Assembly: GCA_919902965.1 (NCBI GenBank)
Contig: CAKKSJ010000322.1
Location: forward strand, 1 to 18,969
From: Burkholderiales bacterium
GTDB taxonomy: Bacteria; Pseudomonadota; Gammaproteobacteria; Burkholderiales; SG8-39
Length of the DNA stretch: 18,969 nt
Reading direction: 5' to 3'
Shown here: positions 6,165 through 15,522 of the stretch, in pieces
How positions within the stretch are numbered: the first letter of the stretch is position 1
Layout of the letters: each line of letters starts with the position of its first letter
Notes under the pieces: model-generated
The model's input: only the letters and a program-made list of their open reading frames with translations
The model's database searches: none
What the model was told of the DNA's origin: nothing
Position numbers and translations under genes: made by a program

Positions 6165-7109
6165 ATGTCAGTCTTTACACCGGTCACACCCGAGCAGTTG
6201 TCTGTTTGGTTAAAGTTCTACCGCCTGGGAACGCTGGTGCGGATGCAGGGCATCGCCGCCGGCATCGAGAATACCAACTATTTTGTGACCGCCACCGGCG
6301 GGAGCTATGTGCTGACCTTGTTCGAAAAACTCACACCGACCGAATTGCCCTTCTATCTCGGATTGATGGCTCATCTGGCGCAGCGTGGAATACCCAGCCC
6401 GGCACCGGCGATCGATGTTCAGGGGCGGATGTTTTCGGAACTGAACGGCAAGCCTGCAGCGCTGATGACCAGACTGCAAGGCGAGGTGGTCGCTGCGCCA
6501 ACGCCGGCGCACTGCAGCCAGGTCGGCGCCACGCTCGCCGAAATACATCTCACCGGCCAGTCCTATGCAGGCAGGCTCGAGAATCCGCGCGGACCGCGCT
6601 GGTGGCGCGAGGCGGCGTCCAAGGTAAACCCGTTCCTTGATGCGGCGCGTGCCGAACTGCTGCGCTCGGAACTCGAATTCCAGCTGCAGCACAGGCGCGT
6701 GGATCTGCCGCGCGGGCCGATCCACGCCGATTTGTTCCGCGACAACGTGCTGTTCGCGGGCGAGCGCATCGGCGGCGTGATCGATTTCTATTTTGCCGGC
6801 ATCGATTGCCTGCTGTTCGACGTGGCGGTAACGCTCAATGACTGGTGCGTGGACGCGGGCGGCGGCATAGACGTGCCGCGGGCACGGGCGCTGCTCGCCG
6901 CCTACCACGCAAAACGACCGTTCACCACAACGGAGAGCAAGGCCTGGCCGGTATTGTTGCGGGCCGCGGCGCTGCGCTTCTGGCTGTCGCGACTGTACGA
7001 CTTTTACCTGCCGCGCGCGGGCGAACTGGTGCATGCGCACGATCCCGAGCACTTTCGCCGCATCCTTGAACTGCGCATCGCCCATTCCGGCGCGGCGCCT
7101 TGGATCTGA
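6165..7109 (+). CDS. thrB: Homoserine kinase (choline/aminoglycoside-kinase-like type)
   Basis: 314 residues, the usual length for this ThrB type, which belongs to the APH/choline kinase fold rather than the GHMP fold of E. coli ThrB. It phosphorylates L-homoserine with ATP, the penultimate step to threonine, in the cytosol. Seen: the N-terminal GIAAGIENTNYFV nucleotide-binding strand, YVLTLFEK with the ATP-contacting Lys, the catalytic loop IHADLFRDNVLF (H187, D189, N194) and the metal-binding GVIDFYFAG (D207). ATG 6165 matches the family start MSVFTPV. The gene lies between the DUF2782 gene and the BPSS1780-type gene, 25 bases before the latter, probably one transcript. Confidence 0.95.
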   Translation: MSVFTPVTPEQLSVWLKFYRLGTLVRMQGIAAGIENTNYFVTATGGSYVLTLFEKLTPTELPFYLGLMAHLAQRGIPSPAPAIDVQGRMFSELNGKPAALMTRLQGEVVAAPTPAHCSQVGATLAEIHLTGQSYAGRLENPRGPRWWREAASKVNPFLDAARAELLRSELEFQLQHRRVDLPRGPIHADLFRDNVLFAGERIGGVIDFYFAGIDCLLFDVAVTLNDWCVDAGGGIDVPRARALLAAYHAKRPFTTTESKAWPVLLRAAALRFWLSRLYDFYLPRAGELVHAHDPEHFRRILELRIAHSGAAPWI

Positions 7110-7134
7110 TGTTGCGCAAGTGCCGACTGGAAAC

Positions 7135-7944
7135 ATGAACACCGTCCCCGCAGCTCGTGGCTGGAACTGGGTGCTGACCGGCTTTGCGTTGTTTCGCAAA
7201 AGCCCGGCGATGTGGGCTTTCCTGACGCTCTCCTACATCATGCTGATGCAAATACTGGGCATGGTCCCGGTAGTCGGATGGTTCGCTGCAACCGTGCTGA
7301 TCCCGACGTTCTCGGCCAGCTTCATGATCGCGAGCCGGGAACTCGACCATGGCCGCAAGCTCGGCTTCAAGCTGCTGTTCTCCGGATTCAAATCGAATCT
7401 GCCGGCGCTGCTGCGCCAGGGCGGCCTCTACCTCGCGAGCGGGCTCGCCATCCTCGGCCTGTCTGCGCTGATCGACGGCGGTCTGCTGCTGCAGCTGATG
7501 GTGTTTGGCGAAAAGCCGCCCGCCGCGGCGTTTGAGGACGGCAGCCTGGCCGGCGCGGCGATGCTCGCCGGCGCCCTGTACATGCCCGTGCTGGCCGCCT
7601 TCTGGTTTGCGCCCGCCCTGTCGGCATGGCGCGAACTCCCCGCCCTGCAGGCCTTGTTCTACAGTTTTTTTGCGACGTTAAGCAATTGGCGGGCGTTTTT
7701 CGCTTACGGCCTCGCCCTTGTGTTGCTAAGCGTGATCTGCAGCTTTGCGCTGTTCGTGCTCGCCTTGCTGGTGCGCGGACTGCTCGGCAGTAAATCGCAG
7801 AATGCGTTCATCCTGGTGATGCTGCCGGTGATGCTCAGCTACGTTCCCATTCTGTTTGCGAGCTTCTACGCCAGCTATCGCGACGTGTTCGCGCCGCCGG
7901 TCGAGCTTGAAGCCGAGCACGCGTCCGCAGCGGGACCGCGGTGA
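7135..7944 (+). CDS. BPSS1780 family membrane protein
   Basis: 269 residues. Several hydrophobic helices are visible: about 24-60 (WAFLTLSYIMLMQILGMV and the next), 95-128, 140-170 (AAMLAGALYMPVLAAFW), 195-222 (AYGLALVLLSVICSFALFVL) and 230-255. The N-terminus GWNWVLTGFALFRKSPAMW is the conserved start of the BPSS1780 family, whose function is unknown. I chose ATG 7135 (MNTVPAARGW) because the upstream in-frame codons overlap the end of thrB and do not resemble the family. It sits 16 bases before the DUF3683 oxidoreductase, so the two are likely co-transcribed. Inner-membrane location. Confidence 0.85.
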   Translation: MNTVPAARGWNWVLTGFALFRKSPAMWAFLTLSYIMLMQILGMVPVVGWFAATVLIPTFSASFMIASRELDHGRKLGFKLLFSGFKSNLPALLRQGGLYLASGLAILGLSALIDGGLLLQLMVFGEKPPAAAFEDGSLAGAAMLAGALYMPVLAAFWFAPALSAWRELPALQALFYSFFATLSNWRAFFAYGLALVLLSVICSFALFVLALLVRGLLGSKSQNAFILVMLPVMLSYVPILFASFYASYRDVFAPPVELEAEHASAAGPR

Positions 7945-7960
7945 CGACCGAAGGATAGCG

Positions 7961-10900
7961 ATGAGTGCCCGGCTGCGCGAAATTCCCTACAACTACACCT
8001 CGTTCTCGGACCGGGAGATCGTGCTGCGCCTGCTCGGCGAAAAAGCCTGGGACACGCTGCACGTCCTGCGCTCGGAGCGCAGGACCGGTCGCTCGGCGCG
8101 CATGCTCTACGAAGTGCTCGGCGATATCTGGGTGGTGTCGCGCAATCCCTATTTGCAGGACGACCTGCACGACAACCCCGGCCGGCGCGCGGCGCTGATC
8201 GCGGCCATGCACCACCGCCTGGAGGAGATCGAAAAACGCCGCCAGCAAAACCTTGACGAGACGAATGCGGATGCCGGCATCAAGGCGCAGCAGGCGGCTC
8301 GCGCGCAGCGGGTCGCGTTTCTGCTGACGAGCGCTCGCGACGCGGTCGATGCCTTCGCCGCCGGCTTCGCCGAAGTGGCCGCATTGCGGCGCCGCGCACT
8401 GAAAAAGCTTTGCCGCAGCACGCGCAGGGACAATATCCAGTTCGACGGCCTGGCGCGCGTCTCGCATGTGACGGACGCCACCGACTGGCGCGTCGAATAC
8501 CCCTTCGTCGTCATCTATCCGGACAGCGAAGACGAAGTCGCCGCGGTGGTGCGCGACTGCATCAGTCTCGGGCTCACCATCATTCCGCGCGGCGGCGGCA
8601 CCGGCTACACCGGCGGCGCGCTGCCGCTCACGCCGCTATCGGCAGTGATCAATACTGAAAAACTGGACGCGCTGGGCGCGGTCGAGCTGAGCGAGCTGCC
8701 GGGCGTTGCGGGCAAGGTCGCGAGCATACGCTGCGGCGCGGGCGTGGTGACCAAGCGGGTAATGGAAGCGGCTGAAGCAGCCGGCCAGGTGTTCGCCGTC
8801 GATCCGACCTCGGCGGACGCGTCCTGCATCGGCGGCAATGTGGCCATGAACGCGGGCGGCAAGAAAGCGGTGTTATGGGGCACCGCCCTGGACAACCTCG
8901 TCTCCTGGCGCATGGTGGATGCGAACGGTTTTTTCCTCGAAGTCACGCGTCTGGAGCACAACCTCGGAAAAATCCACGATGTGCCGGCAACGCGCTTCCA
9001 GGTGCAACGCTATCGCCGCGACGGCAGCACTGCCTACGGCGAGCCTGAGATTCTCGAAATTCCAGGCGCGCAGTTTCGCAAGGCCGGCCTGGGCAAGGAC
9101 GTAACCGACAAGTTCCTCTCCGGGCTCCCCGGCATACAGAAAGAGGGTTGCGACGGCATTATCACCTCGGCGCGCTTCATCCTGCACAAAATGCCCGCGG
9201 CGATCCGCACTGTTTGCCTGGAATTTTTTGGCCAGGTGCGCGACTCGGTGCCCGCCATCGTCGAGATCAAGAATTATCTCGACGAGCGCGCCGCCGCTGC
9301 GACCGGCGCGGGCACACACCCGGTGATGCTGGCCGGGCTGGAACACATGGATGAGCGCTACCTGAAAGCAGTGGGCTACGCGACCAAGGCCAAGCGCCAG
9401 GCGGGCGGAGCCGGCCGGCCGAAAATGGTGCTGATCGGCGACATCGTCGGTGAGGACGACGCCGCGGTGGCGGCGGCCGCATCACACGTGGTGCGCATTG
9501 CCAACGCGCGCGGCGGCGAAGGCTTCGTCGCGGTTTCGGCGGAAACACGGCGCAGCTTCTGGCTCGACCGCGCGCGCACCGCAGCCATCGCCAAGCATAC
9601 CAACGCGTTTAAAATCAACGAGGACGTGGTCATTCCGCTGGCGCGCCTGGGCGACTATTCCGACGGTATCGAACGCATCAATATCGAGCTGTCGATTGCG
9701 AACAAGCTGGCGCTGCTGGATGCGCTGGACGAGTATTTCCAGGGCGAACTCCCGATCGCCCAACACGGGGAGACGCTGCCCGCGCCGGAGTTCCTCGGCG
9801 ACCGGCGCGAAGCCGCGCGCGAACTTCTCGCCAGAACGCGCTCGCGCTGGCAGTATTTGCTCGACAACCTCGACCTGCCGGTGGCCGAGGCGCGCGCCGA
9901 CGCGGTGCCCGGCCTCGCGGCCGTGACCCACGCGGGACGCACGGTGTTCTCGCTGCTGCAGGATCACAGCGTGCGCGTCTCCTGGAAGGACGAAGTGCGC
10001 GGCGAACTGCAGCAGCTTTTCGACGGCCTGGTATTCCACCGCATCCTCGAGGCTTGCCAGGCGATACACCAGAGCGTACTCAAGGCGCGCGTGTTCGTGG
10101 CGCTGCACATGCACGCGGGCGATGGCAATGTGCACACCAACATCCCGGTCAACTCCGACAACTACGCCATGCTGCGCCAGGCGAATGCAGCGGTGGCGCG
10201 CATCATGCGCCTGGCAAAGTCGCTCGACGGCGTAATTTCTGGCGAACACGGTATCGGCATCACCAAACTCGAGTACCTCGATGCGCACGAAATCGAGGCC
10301 TTCCGCCGCTACAAAGACAAGGCCGATCCGCGCGGCCGCTTCAACGCCGGCAAGCTGCTCGCGGGCGGCGATCTTCGCAACGCCTACACGCCCAGCTTCA
10401 GCCTGCTCGGTGCCGAATCGCTGATCATGGAGCAGTCCGAAACCGGCAGCATCGCCGATTCGATCAAGGATTGCCTGCGCTGCGGCAAGTGCAAGCCGGT
10501 GTGCGCGACCCACGTGCCGCGCGCCAACCTGCTCTACAGCCCGAGAAACAAGATCCTTGCGACATCGCTGTTGATCGAAGCCTTCCTCTACGAGGAACAG
10601 ACGCGGCGCGGCATATCCGTCAAGCATTTCGACGAGTTCGGCGACGTCGCCGACCATTGCACGGTGTGCCACAAGTGCGCCAGCCCCTGCCCGGTGGACA
10701 TCGATTTCGGCGACGTTTCGATCGCGATGAGAAACATGCTGCGCAAGCAGGGAAAGAAGAAATTCAACCCCGGCACGGCGGCGTCGATGCTGTTTCTGAA
10801 TGCCACCAACCCGAACACCATCAAGATCGCGCGCACGCTGATGATCGAATGGGGCTACAGCGCGCAGCGGCTTGCCTACCGCGCCGCGAGAGCGCTGGGC

Positions 10901-11890
10901 CTGGCGCAACGCCAGACGCGGCGGCCGCCGGCGAGCACCGGGCGTCCGCCCATGCGGGCCCAGGTGGTGCATTTCGTCAACAAGCCCATGCCGGGCAAAC
11001 TGCCCAAGCGCACCGCGCGCGCGCTGCTCGAGCTCGAGGACCGCCACATCGTGCCCATCATCCGCGATCCGGCCAGGGTGACTGAAGACTCCGACGCGGT
11101 GTTCTACTTTCCCGGCTGCGGCTCGGAAAGGCTGTTCAGCCAGGTGGGCCTGGCAACGCAGGCGATGCTCTACGCCATCGGTGCGCAGTGCGTGCTGCCG
11201 CCGGGCTATTTGTGCTGCGGCTATCCGCAGACCGCCGCGGGCGAGGAGGAAGCCGGCCGGCGCATTATCACCGATAACCGCGTGCTGTTTCACCGCGTCG
11301 CCAATACCCTCAACTACCTCGACATCAAGACCGTGATCGTGTCCTGCGGCACCTGCATGGATCAGTTGCAGAAATACGAGTTCGACAAGATTTTCCCCGG
11401 CTGCCGCCTGTTGGACATTCACGAGTATCTGCTCGAGCGCGGAGTGAAGCTGGCGGGCGTGGCCGGCGTGCGCTACCTGTACCATGACCCCTGCCACACG
11501 CCGATGAAGACTTACCAGCCGCTCAAGGTCGTCAACCAGCTCATGGGCAGCGAGGTACGCCTGAACGAGCGTTGCTGCGGCGAAGCCGGCACGCTCGCCC
11601 TCACCCGGCCGGACATAGCCACCCAGGTGCGGTTTCGCAAGGAGGAGGAAATGCGCAAAGGCGTCGCCGAGGTGCGCGCCGCAGGCGGCAGCGGAAAGTT
11701 TACCGGCGAGGTCAAGATCCTCACCTCCTGCCCCTCCTGCCTGCAGGGCCTGGCGCGCTACAACGACGATGCAGGCAGCGACGCCGACTACATCGTGGTG
11801 GAGATTGCCAAGCACATGCTCGGTCCCGACTGGATGGCCGACTATGTGGCCAAGGCGAATCGCGGCGGGATCGAGCGCGTGCTGCTCTGA
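7961..11890 (+). CDS. DUF3683 FAD-linked oxidoreductase fused to Fe-S and CCG domains
   Basis: 1309 residues; AAGGA sits 5 bases before ATG 7961. Domains in order: DUF3683 (about 1-170); FAD_binding_4 with PRGGGTGYTGGALPLT (about 207-222) and the PTSADASCIGGNVAMNAGG stretch; FAD-oxidase C-terminal part with HMHAGDGNVHTN and SGEHGIGITKLEYL; two 4Fe-4S motifs CLRCGKCKPVC (from 838) and CTVCHKCASPCP (from 900); two CCG/heterodisulfide-type domains with PGCG (about 1053), CCGYP, SCGTC, then CHTP, CCGEAG (about 1205) and SCPSC. This equals a GlcD-like flavoprotein joined to a GlcF-like iron-sulfur part. It should oxidise a 2-hydroxy acid (D-lactate, glycolate or, as for related YdiJ, D-2-hydroxyglutarate) and pass electrons towards quinone. 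The substrate is not determined by the sequence. Confidence 0.93.
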   Translation: MSARLREIPYNYTSFSDREIVLRLLGEKAWDTLHVLRSERRTGRSARMLYEVLGDIWVVSRNPYLQDDLHDNPGRRAALIAAMHHRLEEIEKRRQQNLDETNADAGIKAQQAARAQRVAFLLTSARDAVDAFAAGFAEVAALRRRALKKLCRSTRRDNIQFDGLARVSHVTDATDWRVEYPFVVIYPDSEDEVAAVVRDCISLGLTIIPRGGGTGYTGGALPLTPLSAVINTEKLDALGAVELSELPGVAGKVASIRCGAGVVTKRVMEAAEAAGQVFAVDPTSADASCIGGNVAMNAGGKKAVLWGTALDNLVSWRMVDANGFFLEVTRLEHNLGKIHDVPATRFQVQRYRRDGSTAYGEPEILEIPGAQFRKAGLGKDVTDKFLSGLPGIQKEGCDGIITSARFILHKMPAAIRTVCLEFFGQVRDSVPAIVEIKNYLDERAAAATGAGTHPVMLAGLEHMDERYLKAVGYATKAKRQAGGAGRPKMVLIGDIVGEDDAAVAAAASHVVRIANARGGEGFVAVSAETRRSFWLDRARTAAIAKHTNAFKINEDVVIPLARLGDYSDGIERINIELSIANKLALLDALDEYFQGELPIAQHGETLPAPEFLGDRREAARELLARTRSRWQYLLDNLDLPVAEARADAVPGLAAVTHAGRTVFSLLQDHSVRVSWKDEVRGELQQLFDGLVFHRILEACQAIHQSVLKARVFVALHMHAGDGNVHTNIPVNSDNYAMLRQANAAVARIMRLAKSLDGVISGEHGIGITKLEYLDAHEIEAFRRYKDKADPRGRFNAGKLLAGGDLRNAYTPSFSLLGAESLIMEQSETGSIADSIKDCLRCGKCKPVCATHVPRANLLYSPRNKILATSLLIEAFLYEEQTRRGISVKHFDEFGDVADHCTVCHKCASPCPVDIDFGDVSIAMRNMLRKQGKKKFNPGTAASMLFLNATNPNTIKIARTLMIEWGYSAQRLAYRAARALGLAQRQTRRPPASTGRPPMRAQVVHFVNKPMPGKLPKRTARALLELEDRHIVPIIRDPARVTEDSDAVFYFPGCGSERLFSQVGLATQAMLYAIGAQCVLPPGYLCCGYPQTAAGEEEAGRRIITDNRVLFHRVANTLNYLDIKTVIVSCGTCMDQLQKYEFDKIFPGCRLLDIHEYLLERGVKLAGVAGVRYLYHDPCHTPMKTYQPLKVVNQLMGSEVRLNERCCGEAGTLALTRPDIATQVRFRKEEEMRKGVAEVRAAGGSGKFTGEVKILTSCPSCLQGLARYNDDAGSDADYIVVEIAKHMLGPDWMADYVAKANRGGIERVLL

Positions 11891-12000
11891 TCGGCCGCGG
11901 CTAACAGGATTGCCGGAGCCCGTTCCACCATGGAAACGCAACGGCCGGTGCGGGGGAGCAGACCGGGGCGCTCCTCGCAATAGGTCGGGCACAGAAATTC

Positions 12001-12009
12001 TGCTATCCT
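12001..12009 (+). promoter_or_regulatory. Candidate extended -10 upstream of the HIT gene
   Basis: TG (12001-12002), C, TATCCT (12004-12009) in the 240-base gap after the oxidoreductase gene; no clear -35. A second possible -10, TATGCT, lies at 12105-12110 but is close to the start codon. The rest of 11891-12130 shows no gene, and I see no strong terminator for the preceding operon. Confidence 0.3.
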
Positions 12010-12130
12010 GATTGCGCAGCGCAGCCCAGCCGGAAGCCGCTGCCGGCGCCCCGCCCGAAATGACCGGTGGTCCGCTCATATGTGAATAATTCACGCTCGG
12101 CGCCTATGCTTTAGTCCCGACGAGAACAAG

Positions 12131-12574
12131 TTGACAGCTGCATCCTGCGAATTGTGTAATTCTGCCGGTGGGGAAACCCTGTGGCAGGACGGCTTGTGCC
12201 GCGTAGTTCTGGTCGAAGACCGGGACTATCCCGGATTTTGCCGCGTAATCCTTAATCAGCATGTGAGCGAGATGACCGATCTTGACGCAGCAAGCAGGCA
12301 GAAACTGATGCGCGTGGTATTTGCCGCCGAAGGCGCGTTGCGCGAGCTGATGCAACCCGCAAAAATCAATCTGGCGAGCCTGGGCAACAAAGTTGCACAT
12401 CTGCACTGGCATGTAATTGCACGCTACGCGGACGACAGGCACTTTCCCGGCTCGGTATGGAGCGAAGTGCAGCGGGATGGCGTCCCGCGCGCGGTCGACC
12501 GTACAGCACTGCAACTGGCCTTGCGCGCACACTTGCAGTCGGCGGCAGAACAATCGGCATTCCCGCGCGCTTAA
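12131..12574 (+). CDS. HIT family protein
   Basis: 147 residues from a TTG start at 12131; an in-frame TAG lies just upstream and the first ATG is too far inside. The histidine triad HLHWHVI (H90, H92, H94) is intact, preceded by KINLASLGNKVAHLHW, typical of a proteobacterial HIT subfamily. The N-terminus has C-x-x-C (CELC, 6-9) followed by LWQDGLCRVV and DYPGFCRVI. HIT proteins are nucleotide hydrolases or transferases acting on adenylated or dinucleoside substrates; the substrate here is unknown. Cytosolic. The next gene starts 3 bases after the stop, so translation is probably coupled. The ribosome site is poor (GAGAA). Confidence 0.9.
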   Translation: MTAASCELCNSAGGETLWQDGLCRVVLVEDRDYPGFCRVILNQHVSEMTDLDAASRQKLMRVVFAAEGALRELMQPAKINLASLGNKVAHLHWHVIARYADDRHFPGSVWSEVQRDGVPRAVDRTALQLALRAHLQSAAEQSAFPRA

Positions 12575-12577
12575 TCC

Positions 12578-14185
12578 ATGTCCGAATTCGAACTACCCGA
12601 AATTACGACCGACGCCAAGCCGGAATTCACCGACAGCGCCTCCTGCGCAGCATGGTTGAGCGAACTGCCTTTGGCCAACGTGGCGCCCTCGCAGATCCGG
12701 CTGCTCGAGCAATTGCGTCAACTGAACCGCTACAGCCTGCCTGCCGGCGAACGCCTCAAAGTGCTCGAGGCCTTGCGTGAATCGATTCATTTCCTGCAAG
12801 AACATCAGATCAGGAAGCTGGCGAACAAACCGCTGCCGCTGACCCAGGTCGAGCGCGGCATATTCGGGCAGGTGGTGAGCCTCTGGCATGAACAGCTGAT
12901 CGGCTACCAACGCTGCCTCCAGGACACGGCCGCGGGCAAACACGGCGGCGAGACTGCGCTCATCTGCCAGCGCGGTCTGGACTGCGTGGCATCGAGCATG
13001 TTCGATCACTGCCGCGTCTATCACAGCTTCCCCGATGGCTATTGGCTGGCGCTGCACCAGCTCTACCGCAGGGCCGAGGAATCGAGCGCGATCGCCACGC
13101 CGGTCTCCGATCCGGTGCGAAAATCGGATACGAGCTGCGCCGAGGTCTACGTGCGTGCGCTGCTGTTCATGCTGGCAGACCCCTACGAGCAGACGCAGAA
13201 ACAGCTCGCGCAGGTACAGCGCTGGCTGGAGCTATGGGCCCAGCATGTGCCGGTGAGACACACACCGCCCGAGGACAAGAGTTTGCCGTCGTTGTTGCTG
13301 GATTACACCGCCGCTGCGGGCGCTTACCGCGAGGTCGGTGCCGCAGGGCGCAAGGCCTCCGCCTGGCTTGATATCAGCGACCTGGCGCGCACATTGAAAA
13401 AGTGCGTGGTGCTGTTGCGCAAGGGCGAATCGCCCGCCAGTCTTGGCTTGGGCGAAGATAGCGCGATGCCCGGTGTCGAGCAGTTGCTGGTGCTGCTGTT
13501 TCGCCTGTGGTGCGAGGGCAAAAACGCGCGCACGCAGGTACGCCGCAGCGTCAATGCAAAGGCCAAGGTATGCACGACCCTCGTCTCCATGCATTTCCAT
13601 ATTTCGGGCAATAAGACGTTTCGCCAGCCCGGACACGCGACCCAGCTGACGCGCCAGGAACGCGACGAGATCGCCACCTTCGGCCATACCAGCACGCGGC
13701 TGGAGGACGCCTATGTCGAAGCAGGCGGCTATGCGACCGAAGACTGGCTGCTGCTGGAGGAGAGCCTCGCCGGCCTGCGCATCGCGCGCCCGGCAGGCTC
13801 AGCCGGCGGACGCTACGTCAATTCGCAGCTCGTGGCGGTGCGCCCGACCGACGCAAAAAGTTTCATGGTGGGCGTGGTGCGCTGGCTCAAGGTCGACGAG
13901 AAGGGCGATCTCCAGCTTGGGGTACGCATTTTTCCGGGTGTGCCGCGCGCCGTGGCCGTGCGCCCCACCGGCATCAATGCGATGACCGAAAAGTTTGTGC
14001 CTGCGCTCTACTGCCCTGCGCTTCCGGCACTAGCGGTACCCGCTGCGCTGATTCTGCCGCCCGGCTGGTACCGGCCCAAGCGTGTGCTGGAAGTCTACAG
14101 CGATAGCGCCGAAATGCTGCTGCTCACCGGCACGATCGAGCGCGGCAGCGATTTCGAGCGCGTCTCGATCGAGGCGGCGCGCTAA
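12578..14185 (+). CDS. Conserved 535-residue protein, possible PilZ-like C-terminus
   Basis: I recognise the general type, a conserved betaproteobacterial protein sometimes annotated as a cyclic-di-GMP-binding or chaperone-like protein, but not a proven function. The N-terminus (16-110) reads like the family opening: F-x-D-S-x-S-C-A-A-W-L-S-E-L-P-L-A-N, LNRYSLPAGERLKVLEALRE. The middle is helical. The C-terminal part from about 400 (RYVNSQLVAVRP, MVGVVRWLKVDEKGDLQLGVRIFPG) resembles a beta-barrel PilZ-like domain; a clear RxxxR plus D/NxSxxG c-di-GMP signature is not evident. No signal peptide or membrane helix. It is coupled to the HIT gene and its stop overlaps the convergent phoR stop. Confidence 0.7.
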   Translation: MSEFELPEITTDAKPEFTDSASCAAWLSELPLANVAPSQIRLLEQLRQLNRYSLPAGERLKVLEALRESIHFLQEHQIRKLANKPLPLTQVERGIFGQVVSLWHEQLIGYQRCLQDTAAGKHGGETALICQRGLDCVASSMFDHCRVYHSFPDGYWLALHQLYRRAEESSAIATPVSDPVRKSDTSCAEVYVRALLFMLADPYEQTQKQLAQVQRWLELWAQHVPVRHTPPEDKSLPSLLLDYTAAAGAYREVGAAGRKASAWLDISDLARTLKKCVVLLRKGESPASLGLGEDSAMPGVEQLLVLLFRLWCEGKNARTQVRRSVNAKAKVCTTLVSMHFHISGNKTFRQPGHATQLTRQERDEIATFGHTSTRLEDAYVEAGGYATEDWLLLEESLAGLRIARPAGSAGGRYVNSQLVAVRPTDAKSFMVGVVRWLKVDEKGDLQLGVRIFPGVPRAVAVRPTGINAMTEKFVPALYCPALPALAVPAALILPPGWYRPKRVLEVYSDSAEMLLLTGTIERGSDFERVSIEAAR

Positions 14186-15522
14186 CTCGCATTTCCGACC
14201 TGCGGGACCGGCGCCGTATCGGCAGCGGATTTGACGCGGCGCGCCGGGAACACCGCGGAAAAGCAGCTACCCCGCCCCGGCTCGCTTTCGATTTCCAGCG
14301 CCGCCTGATGGCGCGTGAGCACATGTTTGACGATGGCCAGGCCGAGACCGGTGCCCCCGGTCTCGCGCGAGCGGCTGTGGTCGACGCGATAAAAGCGCTC
14401 GGTCAGGCGCGGTACATGGCGCGGCTCTATCCCGGGGCCGCTGTCCCTGACGCTGAACACGGCTTGCGCGCCGCGCAGGCGCCAGTCGAGGCGGATATCC
14501 CCGCCCGCAGGCGTGTAGTGCACCGCATTGGCCGCCAGGTTGCCGAAAGCGCTGCGCAGTTCCTGCGCGTTGGCCAATAGCACAGGCGCATCCTGGATGC
14601 CGAGCTCCACGCGATGGCGCCCGGCGCTGAGCGCCTGGGCGTCGTCGCGCACGCCGGCGAGCAGCGCAGACACATCGACCAGAGTCTCGTCGCGCAAGCC
14701 CGGGCTGCCCTCCAGCGCCGACAAGGTAAGCAAGTCCTCGACTAAGCGCTGCATGCGCAGTGTGTGCTCGCGCATCATCTGCAGATAGCCCTGCCGGCGC
14801 TCCTCGTCGAGTTTGATCTCGCTGTCGGTGAGCGTCTCCAGAAATCCGGCGACCACGGTCAACGGGCTTTTCAGTTCGTGCGACACGTTGGCGACGAAAT
14901 CGCGCCGCATGGTCTCGACTTTTTCCGCCAGGGTGATGTCGCTCGCAAGCAGGAGCTTTTGCGCTTCGCCATAGGGAATGATGGCCAGCGACAGCACGCG
15001 GCCGCCGCCGCGCGCCAGGCGCAAAGTGAGCGGCTCGGCATATTCACCCTGCTCCAGATAAGCGGCGAGATCCGGGTGGCGCACCAGATTGACCAGGGGC
15101 TGTCCCAGGTCGCGCAACTCGTCCAGGCCCAGGTACTCGCTGGCGATCGGGTTGCACCACTCGATATGGCTATTGGCGTCGAGCAGGACCACGCCATCCG
15201 GGAGGGCCAGACCGGCATTGCGAAAACGCGTGAGTTCATCCTGAAGCTGCCGTTCCCAGCGCAGGCGGGTGCGCACGAAGCCGTAAAGCCCGGCCAACAC
15301 CGGTTCCCACACGCCACCGCCCTGCGGCACCGGCCTGGCCATGGGATCGCGCAACCAGCGGGCGAGCGCAGCCAGGTTGAACAGGTGGCGCGCGAGCAGC
15401 AGTACTAGAACGAAACAGACGAGAGCAAGCGCCCAGACCGGCCCGGCGAGCGGCCAGGCGAGGAGGCCGGCGCAGCCTGTGCCGGCAGCCACCCACAGGC
15501 TGCGTATCCAGACAGAACTCAA
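14182..15522 (-). CDS. phoR: Phosphate regulon sensor histidine kinase PhoR
   Basis: 446 residues. N-terminal membrane anchor of two hydrophobic segments (about 8-25 and 28-47), a linker, a PAS domain (about 100-195, GVVLLDANSHIEWCNPIASEYLGL), the dimerisation/phosphoacceptor helix with H215 in FVANVSHELKSPL, and the ATPase domain with NLAANAVHYTP, RDSGPGI and GGTGLGLAIVKH. With PhoB it senses phosphate limitation, probably through PstSCAB/PhoU, which is not in this window. No ATG or GTG start is available in frame before the membrane segment; TTG 15522 is the first usable start after an in-frame TAA. It lies 155 bases downstream of phoB, same strand. Its TAG overlaps the TAA of the convergent gene. 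Confidence 0.93.
   Translation of the reverse strand: MSSVWIRSLWVAAGTGCAGLLAWPLAGPVWALALVCFVLVLLLARHLFNLAALARWLRDPMARPVPQGGGVWEPVLAGLYGFVRTRLRWERQLQDELTRFRNAGLALPDGVVLLDANSHIEWCNPIASEYLGLDELRDLGQPLVNLVRHPDLAAYLEQGEYAEPLTLRLARGGGRVLSLAIIPYGEAQKLLLASDITLAEKVETMRRDFVANVSHELKSPLTVVAGFLETLTDSEIKLDEERRQGYLQMMREHTLRMQRLVEDLLTLSALEGSPGLRDETLVDVSALLAGVRDDAQALSAGRHRVELGIQDAPVLLANAQELRSAFGNLAANAVHYTPAGGDIRLDWRLRGAQAVFSVRDSGPGIEPRHVPRLTERFYRVDHSRSRETGGTGLGLAIVKHVLTRHQAALEIESEPGRGSCFSAVFPARRVKSAADTAPVPQVGNAS

Noticed and set aside
9482..12094. 870-residue minus-strand open frame
   Set aside because: It is the mirror of the DUF3683 oxidoreductase in high-GC DNA; the plus strand has complete FAD, Fe-S and CCG motifs.
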